Of a stretch of 23,697 nt of DNA, positions 7,475-13,935 are shown piece by piece. The stretch is from an uncultured Lachnospiraceae bacterium. GTDB taxonomy: Bacteria; Bacillota; Clostridia; Lachnospirales; Lachnospiraceae. The stretch covers positions 29,324 through 53,020 of the forward strand of contig CAJTSB010000021.1 of NCBI GenBank assembly GCA_910578825.1. The letters run 5' to 3'. Within the stretch, counting starts at the first letter, position 1, and every line of letters begins with the position of its first letter. A model generated the notes under the pieces. The model saw only the letters and a list, made by a program, of their open reading frames with translations, ran no database searches and was not told the DNA's origin. The translations under genes were made by a program, and so were the position numbers.

Positions 7475-7809
7475 ACGGCAGTCCTGAGTTTCATCGGCAT
7501 ACCCTGCTCTCAGGCGCTTGTTGCCGCTGTTAGGAAAACCAGAAGGGCTGTCCGTGAAGAAAAACAGTTTTCTGCCCATGATGCTTTAGCGGCAGTAGGA
7601 AAACCTCAAACAGTGAAGTTGGGCGGAATACATTTCGTCCATTCCCCGGAGATAAGAGATGCACAAAATCCCTCAAATGTCTGCCTTTGGGCAGAGGGAC
7701 ACAATCTGCTGAATTAATAATATTTCCCATAAATATTTTTATATCAATAACGCCGAGTTTTTCCAGCGGAGAAACTGTAAAATTACGTATTTTGGGGCGA
7801 AACTGCCAT
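7475..7809 (-). ncRNA. Candidate large structured RNA, copy B
   Basis: About 335 nt, the inverted partner of 7114-7444. Closing stem: plus-strand positions 7802-7809 with 7475-7482 (ATGGCAGT with ACTGCCGT on the minus strand, one U-G). Internal helices matching copy A: TCTGCC with GGCAGA around a CAAA loop (7680-7695; the loop is ACC in copy A); GGAAT with ATTCC (7641-7645 and 7625-7629), where copy A has G-U pairs; CGGCA with TGCCG (7522-7526 and 7495-7499). Its first 27 nt are also the last eight codons and stop of recD2. A 66-codon frame inside (7530-7730) has no intact counterpart in copy A, arguing that the element is RNA rather than protein-coding. Confidence 0.55.
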
Positions 7810-10023
7810 TTCCTTGATGCGGTGTTTCAATCCGGTAAAACGTTTCTGTTCACTGACATTGGCAATCATTTCCTGAAAGGTACTGTCATTCCCGACCAGC
7901 GTCACACATTTCTTCGCACGGGTGACCGCAGTATATAAAAGATTGCGGTTCATTAGCATCCTGGGACCTGTCAACAGCGGAATTACAACTGCCGGATACT
8001 CGCTGCCCTGCGATTTGTGGATGGTAATGGCATAGGCAAGCTCCAATTCCTCCAACTGCTTAAAGGAATAATCCACCATTCTTCCCTCTTCAAACTCCAC
8101 GCTCACAGTTTCCTGATAAGTGTCAATGTTGCGGATAATTCCCATATCACCGTTAAATACACCCAGCCCCTTATCAATCGCGAGTCCATATCTGCTGCGG
8201 ATTTCCCATTCCAGCTGATAATTATTCTTAATCTGCATGACCTTATCTCCCTCACGGAATAGAATCCCGCCATGCTCTTTTTCCGTCTTGCTCCCATCCT
8301 GCGGATTCAAATATTGCTGCAAAATCCCATTTAGCCGCTCCACCCCCAGCAATCCCTTGCGCATGGGAGTCAATACCTGGATATCAAAAGGCTGCGCCTC
8401 CACAAACTTCGGAAGTTTCTGCTGAATCAGCTGAATGACAATGCTGATAATCACATTGGCGTCATACCGTTTCAGAAAAAAGAAATCCATACTCTTGTTA
8501 TCCAGAAATACTTCCTCTCCACGATTGATTTTATGGGCGTTGACGACAATATCACTCTGTGCCGCCTGCCGGAAAATCTTTGTCAGACGTACCACATGAA
8601 ACCGCTCAGATTCTATAATATCGCGAAGCACGCTGCCCGGACCCACACTGGGAAGCTGGTTCACATCTCCTACCAGGACAAGACGCGTCCCCTCTGCCAC
8701 CGCTTTCAACAGGGCATGCATCAAAGAGACATCGACCATAGACATCTCATCCACGATGATCACATCTGTCTCCAACGGATTCTGCTCATTGCGCTCAAAT
8801 CCTTCACTTCCGTCCACGCCGCCGTTTAATTCCAACATACGATGAATCGTCTTCGCCTCAAAGCCTGTTGTCTCACTCATCCGTTTCGCCGCGCGCCCGG
8901 TGGGAGCCGCCAGAAAAATATCCATTCCTTCCTCTTCGAAATAACGGATAATCGTGTTGATGGTTGTCGTCTTTCCAGTTCCTGGTCCTCCGGTAATCAC
9001 CACCAGTCCATTGCAGACTGCCTCCCTGACTGCCTCCGCCTGCAATTCATCCAACTCCATTCCGGTATTTTTCTCAATGGCACGAATACGGCTCTCAATC
9101 TCAATCTGCGGTACATCATAAGACATGTCCAGCCTCCCCAGCATAGCCGCCGTATTCATTTCCATATAATAAAAATGGGATGCATAGAGATAACGAACTT
9201 TATCCATCTCTTTTATCATGACCTTCCGCTCGATGGCAAGATCCATATAATGTTTCTCTATGTATTCCGTTTCCAGTCCTAAGAGTTCGGCTGCCCTCTG
9301 CGTCAAAACATTTTGAGGCAGACAGGTATGTCCCTCGGCAGCCGCCTGCATCAGTGTATACAAAATACCGCTGCGAATACGAAAATCCGAATCCGTATGA
9401 ATCCCGATTCTCGAGGCAATTTCATCTGCAATACGAAAACCCACACCCTGGATGTCATCTGCCAGGCGGTATGGGTTCTCTTTTAATATCGTATAAAGTT
9501 CCTGTCCGTATGTCTGATATATTTTCACGGAAAGCGTCTGCGAGATACCATACTGCTGCAGGAAAATCATTGCCTGCCGCAACTCACGTTTCCCTTCCAC
9601 CTGTTCTGCAATCTCAACCGCCTTGCGCTCACTGATGCCTTTCACCTCAGCAAGACGCTCCGGCTCCTCCTCTATGATGCGAAACGTATCCTCTCGAAAC
9701 CTGCGTACAATCCGCGCCGCCAGCGCAGCGCCAATTCCTTTAATCGCACCGGAGCCAAGATATCGCTCAATCGACAGAATATCCTCCGGCGATTTGACCT
9801 GAAAAGACTGCGCCTTAAACTGCCTGCCATAAGAAGGGTGCGTGGTATATTCCCCGGTCATCTCCAGCGTCTCGCCTTCTCCAACGCCGTGAAAAATACC
9901 CACGCAGGTAATCTCTTCTTCCTCGCTCACAAAATTCAATACGGTATAACCATTCTCACTGTTCTGATATACGATATGCTCTACATATCCATTCAGTGTT
10001 TCCACGTTCCTATTCCAGTCCAT
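7783..10023 (-). CDS. recD2: RecD2-type ATP-dependent 5'-3' DNA helicase
   Basis: 746 residues, typical of RecD2, the superfamily 1B helicase found in bacteria without RecBCD and linked to replication fork and repair work. The N-terminal OB-like and helix-hairpin-helix regions (KGIGAALAARI near 95-105; VKGISERKAVEIAEQ near 127-141; IQGVGFRIADEIASRI near 191-206) precede the motor: Walker A GGPGTGKTT at 345-353, Walker B VIIVDEMSMVD at 421-431, and the C-terminal motif ITIHKSQGSEYPAVVIPL. ATG start, overlapping the rod-binding protein gene by 14 nt, so translation is coupled. Its last eight codons and stop lie inside the conserved edge of RNA-like copy B, an unusual overlap. Confidence 0.96.
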   Translation of the reverse strand: MDWNRNVETLNGYVEHIVYQNSENGYTVLNFVSEEEEITCVGIFHGVGEGETLEMTGEYTTHPSYGRQFKAQSFQVKSPEDILSIERYLGSGAIKGIGAALAARIVRRFREDTFRIIEEEPERLAEVKGISERKAVEIAEQVEGKRELRQAMIFLQQYGISQTLSVKIYQTYGQELYTILKENPYRLADDIQGVGFRIADEIASRIGIHTDSDFRIRSGILYTLMQAAAEGHTCLPQNVLTQRAAELLGLETEYIEKHYMDLAIERKVMIKEMDKVRYLYASHFYYMEMNTAAMLGRLDMSYDVPQIEIESRIRAIEKNTGMELDELQAEAVREAVCNGLVVITGGPGTGKTTTINTIIRYFEEEGMDIFLAAPTGRAAKRMSETTGFEAKTIHRMLELNGGVDGSEGFERNEQNPLETDVIIVDEMSMVDVSLMHALLKAVAEGTRLVLVGDVNQLPSVGPGSVLRDIIESERFHVVRLTKIFRQAAQSDIVVNAHKINRGEEVFLDNKSMDFFFLKRYDANVIISIVIQLIQQKLPKFVEAQPFDIQVLTPMRKGLLGVERLNGILQQYLNPQDGSKTEKEHGGILFREGDKVMQIKNNYQLEWEIRSRYGLAIDKGLGVFNGDMGIIRNIDTYQETVSVEFEEGRMVDYSFKQLEELELAYAITIHKSQGSEYPAVVIPLLTGPRMLMNRNLLYTAVTRAKKCVTLVGNDSTFQEMIANVSEQKRFTGLKHRIKEMAVSPQNT

Positions 10024-10360
10024 AATTGCGTTTCATCTGCTCGTAAAGCGTCTGCGCAATGCCAAGACCCTCGCCCTGTGCGGACTGGTCTGCAAAACTC
10101 TGAACCATCTGTTCTTTATAATATTCCTGGAGCTGTTTCGTGGAGGACGAAACATTCTCTGATTCCGGAACCATCTTCTGCATCGCCTTAAACATCTGCT
10201 CGGTAAAATATGCCTCGAAATCTTTGCAGACATCCATCAATTCATCATTTGTCGCCTTGGACAAATCAGAATTAAGCGTGCTTTCCAGTTTACTGGTTGT
10301 CTTATCTGTCATGGCGTCATTGCCATACAAAGCATTCAATCCATCCATTGTAAGACTCAT
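10010..10360 (-). CDS. Flagellar rod-binding protein (FlgJ N-terminal domain-like)
   Basis: 116 residues. The segment DVCKDFEAYFTEQMFKAMQK is the signature of the rod-binding domain found at the N-terminus of FlgJ, which helps the flagellar rod assemble through the peptidoglycan. No muramidase domain follows, as is usual in Gram-positive bacteria, where a small stand-alone rod-binding protein is encoded beside the rod genes. The ATG at 10360 is 59 nt downstream of flhP. The 3' end overlaps recD2 by 14 nt. No signal peptide is seen, consistent with export through the flagellar apparatus. Confidence 0.88.
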   Translation of the reverse strand: MSLTMDGLNALYGNDAMTDKTTSKLESTLNSDLSKATNDELMDVCKDFEAYFTEQMFKAMQKMVPESENVSSSTKQLQEYYKEQMVQSFADQSAQGEGLGIAQTLYEQMKRNYGLE

Positions 10361-10419
10361 TATGTACCCTTCTTTCTACGAATTATCATCTTAGCTGTTC
10401 TGCCAGCCCGGCGCATCCA

Positions 10420-11238
10420 CTATCGTTTCAGCTGATTTGCCTGACCAAGCATATCGTCTGACGTCTGTATCGCCTTTGAATTCATCTCATATGCTCTCTG
10501 TGCCACAATCAAATTAACCATCTCATCTGCCACCTGTACATTGGAGCCTTCCAGATATCCCTGACGCACGGAACTCAAAACAAGTCCCTGTGTTGTCGCC
10601 TCATTCAACGGCTGTCCGGACGCATCTGTCACGCCCAGCAGGCTGTTTGACAGTTTATCAAGACCTGCGGGATTATTAAACTGGAACAATCCGATAGACT
10701 GATTGAGAGCCACATAATTATTCTGTGCATCTCTGTATCCAAATGCTCCATCCTGATCCACTACCATCTTGCTGGCATTCACTCCACTGGGAATCTCAAT
10801 CGGATTTCCGTTCGTATCAAGTACCGGATATCCGTTGGAAGTTACCAGCGTAAGGTTCCCATTATTGCCAACACTCAACTTGAAATCACCATTTCTCGTG
10901 TAATATGTATTACCATCCGCACCTCTTACTGCGAAAAAAGCATCTCCGTCAATCGCCATTGCGGTATAACTCTCACTGTCAAGATGCGAACCCTGCGTAA
11001 AATTAGAGGTAATGGATGCGATTCTGGTTCCCAGACCCACCTGTGCGGAAATCGGTTTCTGCTCTCCATTCGCCGTGGTAGTTCTTGTCTGTAATGTTTG
11101 ATACAACAAAGACTTAAACTCCGCCTTCTCTGTCTTATAACCGGTAGTATTGACATTTGCCAGGTTATTGGCAATCGTATCTACCGCTGTCTGTTGCGAA
11201 ATCATGCCGGACGCTGCCGACCAAAGTGACCTCATCAT
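10420..11238 (-). CDS. flhP: Flagellar rod/hook-basal body protein (FlgG family)
   Basis: 272 residues. The N-terminal rod signature SAASGMISQQTAVDTIANNL followed by ANVNTTGYKTEKAEF, and the C-terminal helix EMVNLIVAQRAYEMNSKAIQ, are those of FlgG/FlgF-type axial proteins that form the distal rod outside the membrane. The variable middle contains the usual AMAIDGDAFFAVRG and YTRNGDF motifs. Length and position beside flhO and an MreB-family gene match the mbl-flhO-flhP order of Bacillus subtilis, hence the symbol; FlgG is the alternative name. Start codons ATG-ATG follow GGAAGGAG. Confidence 0.9.
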   Translation of the reverse strand: MMRSLWSAASGMISQQTAVDTIANNLANVNTTGYKTEKAEFKSLLYQTLQTRTTTANGEQKPISAQVGLGTRIASITSNFTQGSHLDSESYTAMAIDGDAFFAVRGADGNTYYTRNGDFKLSVGNNGNLTLVTSNGYPVLDTNGNPIEIPSGVNASKMVVDQDGAFGYRDAQNNYVALNQSIGLFQFNNPAGLDKLSNSLLGVTDASGQPLNEATTQGLVLSSVRQGYLEGSNVQVADEMVNLIVAQRAYEMNSKAIQTSDDMLGQANQLKR

Positions 11239-11271
11239 GTTAAAAACAACTCCTTCCTATGTCTTTGCTGC

Positions 11272-12069
11272 CTATGCCTTCGCCATTCCTACAGCTTTTT
11301 CCAGTGTGCTGTCTATTGTCTGTATAATCTTCTGATTACTCTCATATGCGCGGGAAACATTGATCATCTCTACCATCTCAGAGACTACATTTACGTTGGA
11401 CATTTCCAATGTTCCCTGCTCAATTCTTGCGGCAGACGCCTGCGCCTGTCCTCCGGGCACAAGGTCATACATATTCTCCCCGTATTTTGCCAGGAAATTG
11501 TAATCCGCAAAATCTACCACTCCAACCTGCCCTATAAGCGCATTGTTCTGATAGAGATTCCCATTCTCGTCCACGACGAGCTGGATGTTGGGGTCAACTC
11601 TTATGTAACCGGCCTGCCCCGGATTTCCTGCCTGAGCCGCCGCCTGATTCAAAACATAATCTCCATCCTTCGTCACCAGATATCCCTCACGGGTTACGGT
11701 AAAGGCGCCATCCCTCGTATACTTGACTGAAGTCTCTCCCGCCTTATTTGTATAGGAAATCGCAAAAAAACCATCTCCATCAATCGCCATGTCATAAAGA
11801 TTATCTGTGACACGGAATGAACCCTGCCCATAATCCGTATAACACTCTCCTATCTTAACCCCAAGCGAAACGTCTCCAATCCCCCTCGGCAAACCAAACG
11901 CCGAGGTGTCTTTAATCTTAATTGCCAACATCTCATCGAAGGACTGTGCGGTAGCGCCTTCCTTCTTAAATCCGTTGGTAGCCGAATTGGCAAGATTGTT
12001 GGTGAGAACGTCCATGCGGTTTTGCTGATTAATCATACCGGTATACGCTGTATATAATCCTTTTACCAT
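11272..12069 (-). CDS. flhO: Flagellar rod/hook-basal body protein (FlgF/FlgG family)
   Basis: 265 residues with the rod-protein pattern: GLYTAYTGMINQQNRMDVLT and NNLANSATNGFKKEG at the N-terminus, MAIDGDGFFAISY and YTRDGAFTVTREGYLVT in the middle, and EMVEMINVSRAYESNQKIIQ at the C-terminus. Both terminal helices, which pack into the rod core and carry the export signal, are complete. It lies 23 nt after mbl and 33 nt before flhP, so the three are very likely one transcription unit driven by the promoter upstream of mbl. Confidence 0.9.
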   Translation of the reverse strand: MVKGLYTAYTGMINQQNRMDVLTNNLANSATNGFKKEGATAQSFDEMLAIKIKDTSAFGLPRGIGDVSLGVKIGECYTDYGQGSFRVTDNLYDMAIDGDGFFAISYTNKAGETSVKYTRDGAFTVTREGYLVTKDGDYVLNQAAAQAGNPGQAGYIRVDPNIQLVVDENGNLYQNNALIGQVGVVDFADYNFLAKYGENMYDLVPGGQAQASAARIEQGTLEMSNVNVVSEMVEMINVSRAYESNQKIIQTIDSTLEKAVGMAKA

Positions 12070-12092
12070 CGTCTCTGCTCCTTTGTTTGTGC

Positions 12093-13085
12093 TTACTCAT
12101 CCATCTTTCCACCAGATAAAGATTCCACATACCTGCCCGTTCCAATCGCAACACAGGTCATTGGCTCTTCTGCCGTCATGGTATTGATTCCGGTTTTATC
12201 CTCAATCAACTCTTCCAGTCCACGCAGCAACGCGCCTCCTCCTGTCAGGATAATTCCACGGTCTGCAACATCAGCCGCCAGCTCCGGCGGAGTCTTCTCC
12301 AATACGCTGTGAACGGCTTCCACAATCTGCAGTGTTGCCTCCCTAAGCGCTTCCTCCGTCTCCTCGGAAGATACTGATACGGTCTTGGGCAGCCCGGTTA
12401 CAAGGTTACGTCCCCGCACATCCATGGTATCATTCTGTGCAAGTGGGAAACATGTTCCAATCTTAATCTTAATATCTTCTGCAGTCCTCTCCCCGATCAG
12501 AAGATTATGTTTCTTTCTCATATATCGGACAATTGCCTCATCAAAATCATCCCCTGCAATCTTAATGGAAGTACTTACCACTGTTCCTCCAAGGGAAATC
12601 ACTGCAATATCTGCCGTTCCGCCGCCAATATCCACAATCATATTGCCACAGGGCTTTGCAATGTCCACGCCCGCGCCAATTGCCGCCGCGATAGGCTCCT
12701 CAATAATGGAAACTTCTCTTGCCCCTGCCTGATAAGTCGCATCCTCAACCGCTTTCTTCTCAACCTCTGTAACGCCGCTTGGCACACATACGCTGATTCG
12801 TGGTTTACGGAAACTCTTCTTACCGAGCGCCTTCTGAATAAAGTATCTTAACATTTTTTCGGTCACTGTGTAGTCTGAGATAACCCCTTGACGCAAAGGT
12901 CTTACCGCAACAATATTTCCAGGCGTCCTTCCAAGCATCAGTCTTGCCTCTTCACCGATTGCTTTAATCTTATTGGTATCTCTGTCGAAGGCAACTACGG
13001 AAGGCTCCTTTAATACAACACCTTTTCCTTTTATATATACAAGGATGCTCGCTGTTCCTAAATCGATTCCTATATCTGTCGACAT
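12093..13085 (-). CDS. mbl: MreB/Mbl-family bacterial actin
   Basis: 330 residues, full length. The actin-like ATPase forms membrane-associated filaments that steer lateral peptidoglycan synthesis and rod shape. Motifs: phosphate-1 GIDLGTASILVY (6-17), CVPSGVTEVEKKAVEDA (100-116), phosphate-2 VDIGGGTADIAV (151-162), and the adenosine motif ILTGGGALLRGLEEL near the C-terminus. Placement directly before flhO and flhP matches Bacillus mbl more than mreB, which usually precedes mreC; the exact paralogue is an inference from context. ATG preceded by AAAGGGG and by a good sigma-A promoter about 75 nt upstream. Confidence 0.93.
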   Translation of the reverse strand: MSTDIGIDLGTASILVYIKGKGVVLKEPSVVAFDRDTNKIKAIGEEARLMLGRTPGNIVAVRPLRQGVISDYTVTEKMLRYFIQKALGKKSFRKPRISVCVPSGVTEVEKKAVEDATYQAGAREVSIIEEPIAAAIGAGVDIAKPCGNMIVDIGGGTADIAVISLGGTVVSTSIKIAGDDFDEAIVRYMRKKHNLLIGERTAEDIKIKIGTCFPLAQNDTMDVRGRNLVTGLPKTVSVSSEETEEALREATLQIVEAVHSVLEKTPPELAADVADRGIILTGGGALLRGLEELIEDKTGINTMTAEEPMTCVAIGTGRYVESLSGGKMDE

Positions 13086-13159
13086 CTTGATTGTCCCCTT
13101 TCGTCTCTCTATCTTAACATCGCTGAACGTAATAACTTTATTTTTCCATACATATTTAC

Positions 13160-13187
13160 ATTATATACAATCAGATGTAATTTTCAA
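13160..13187 (-). promoter_or_regulatory. Sigma-A promoter of the mbl-flhO-flhP run
   Basis: On the minus strand a -35 box TTGAAA (13187-13182) is followed after 16 nt by a perfect -10 box TATAAT (13165-13160). Transcription would begin near 13153, leaving a leader of about 70 nt before the mbl ATG. The surrounding 200 nt are very A+T rich. Confidence 0.75.
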
Positions 13188-13328
13188 AGTGTTTTTTTCA
13201 AAATATACAAAAAACTTCCATATTTAACCATTTTCCTGGAAATCCTTAGGGAAGTTTATATATTTTTTATATTTTTTTGAAAATGTTTTTCAATTTTTCA
13301 CATATCCGTCACATTCTCCGGTTATACT

Positions 13329-13450
13329 GATACATGTACTAGCTAACAAGCTAATATAATTTTTCATAACTCATGCTTCCCGGGTTCTTCGGAATCCGGG
13401 AGGTACTCCCCGAAATCCAAACTGTGCGGTCAAACCGCACAGTTTTTGTT
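13329..13450 (+). ncRNA. Possible small RNA opposite the mbl leader
   Basis: The plus strand carries, in order, a TATACT -10-like box (13323-13328, no clear -35), a 9-bp hairpin closed by a UUCG tetraloop (13379-13400), an overlapping alternative hairpin GGGAG-GTA-CTCCC (13398-13410), and a strong terminator (13419-13448) whose T-run is better on this strand. No open frame of note uses this transcript. A short terminated RNA of about 120 nt is plausible; the alternative is that the hairpins are only the 3' end region of the convergent lipoprotein transcript. Confidence 0.3.
13419..13448. terminator. Bidirectional intrinsic terminator
   Basis: Stem AAACTGTGCGG (13419-13429) with CCGCACAGTTT (13435-13445), 11 bp perfect, 5-nt loop, followed on the plus strand by TTGTTTG. 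On the minus strand it lies 15 nt after the stop of the lipoprotein gene and closes the chemoreceptor-lipoprotein unit before the mbl promoter; there the trailing T-run is short. Confidence 0.8.
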
Positions 13451-13459
13451 TGTACTTAT

Positions 13460-13897
13460 TCACTCCACCTGCGCAGTCGTAGAATCGCCCTTCCTGGCCT
13501 GCTCTATGACTACAGGTATCAGTTTCCTGAAATTATCGCCGGAATGGGTCGCTCCGGTCATAGTGGCAACCTCTGTTTCTTTCTGCCCCTCTATCAACTG
13601 CCGGACATACTCTCTTGTATACTGGTTGGGGTAATTGCCCGTATCCGTTCCCATATTTCTCATATATTCATTATCCCAGGCTTTGATAAAGCCGCTGGCA
13701 TCTTTGGCATTGAACTCCGCCGATACAATCGTGTCATCCTTGACCTGTATGCAGACATACTCTTTCCACCCATGAGAAAACTCCGCCATCTCCGCCGTAT
13801 AATATCCATCTTTCATTTTATTTCCACATCCCGCCAGCAACACGGCGGACAGAAGAAAAAATGCCATCGCCTTTAATTTCCAATTGTTCCAGCCCAT
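13460..13897 (-). CDS. FMN-binding-domain lipoprotein
   Basis: 145 residues from the chosen ATG at 13897, which has AGGAGG 9 nt upstream; a GTG frame-start at 13939 overlapping the previous stop lacks such support. The N-terminus has a lysine, a hydrophobic run (MAFFLLSAVLLAGC) and a lipobox with Cys24, so the protein should be anchored outside the membrane. The remainder fits the small FMN-binding domain: GYYTAEMAEFSHGW, KDDTIVSAEFNAKDASG and ATMTGATHSGDNF (112-123). The TGAT-H/S loop resembles the site where flavin is attached in RnfG/NqrC-type proteins. It follows the chemoreceptor directly and probably shares its transcript. Whether it carries flavin is unproven. Confidence 0.82.
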   Translation of the reverse strand: MGWNNWKLKAMAFFLLSAVLLAGCGNKMKDGYYTAEMAEFSHGWKEYVCIQVKDDTIVSAEFNAKDASGFIKAWDNEYMRNMGTDTGNYPNQYTREYVRQLIEGQKETEVATMTGATHSGDNFRKLIPVVIEQARKGDSTTAQVE

Positions 13898-13935
13898 TCC
13901 AATGTTCCTCCTTTTAGATTCAGTAACGGCACGCG

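Larger units (their letters stand above)
7114..7809. repeat. 700-bp imperfect inverted repeat between recD2 and comF
   Basis: Arms 7114-7444 and 7475-7809 flank a centre of about 30 nt. The best-kept blocks are ATGGCAGTTTCGCC plus CAAAAT (one change in 21 nt, 7114-7134 against 7789-7809), ATAAAAATATTTATGGG (7178-7194 against 7726-7742), GCATCTCT followed by CGGGG and ATGGACG (7258-7282 against 7636-7662), CTGTTTTTCT, and GGGTATGCCGA (7410-7420 against 7495-7505). Spacing between blocks shifts by non-multiples of three. The gap of 782 nt between the recD2 stop and the comF start contains nothing else except the short leader frame near comF. Confidence 0.85.

Noticed and set aside
7421..7717. 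98-codon plus-strand frame inside the inverted repeat
   Set aside because: It crosses the centre of the palindrome and uses sequence from both arms; the frame is not preserved between arms.
7530..7730. 66-codon minus-strand frame inside copy B
   Set aside because: The matching frame in copy A is broken by stops and indels while helices are kept, so this looks like an accidental frame in an RNA element.
7114..7809. Insertion sequence or MITE as explanation of the inverted repeat
   Set aside because: No transposase, no flanking duplication seen, and the arms are whole diverged copies with internal helices rather than short terminal repeats. Not excluded without a database search.
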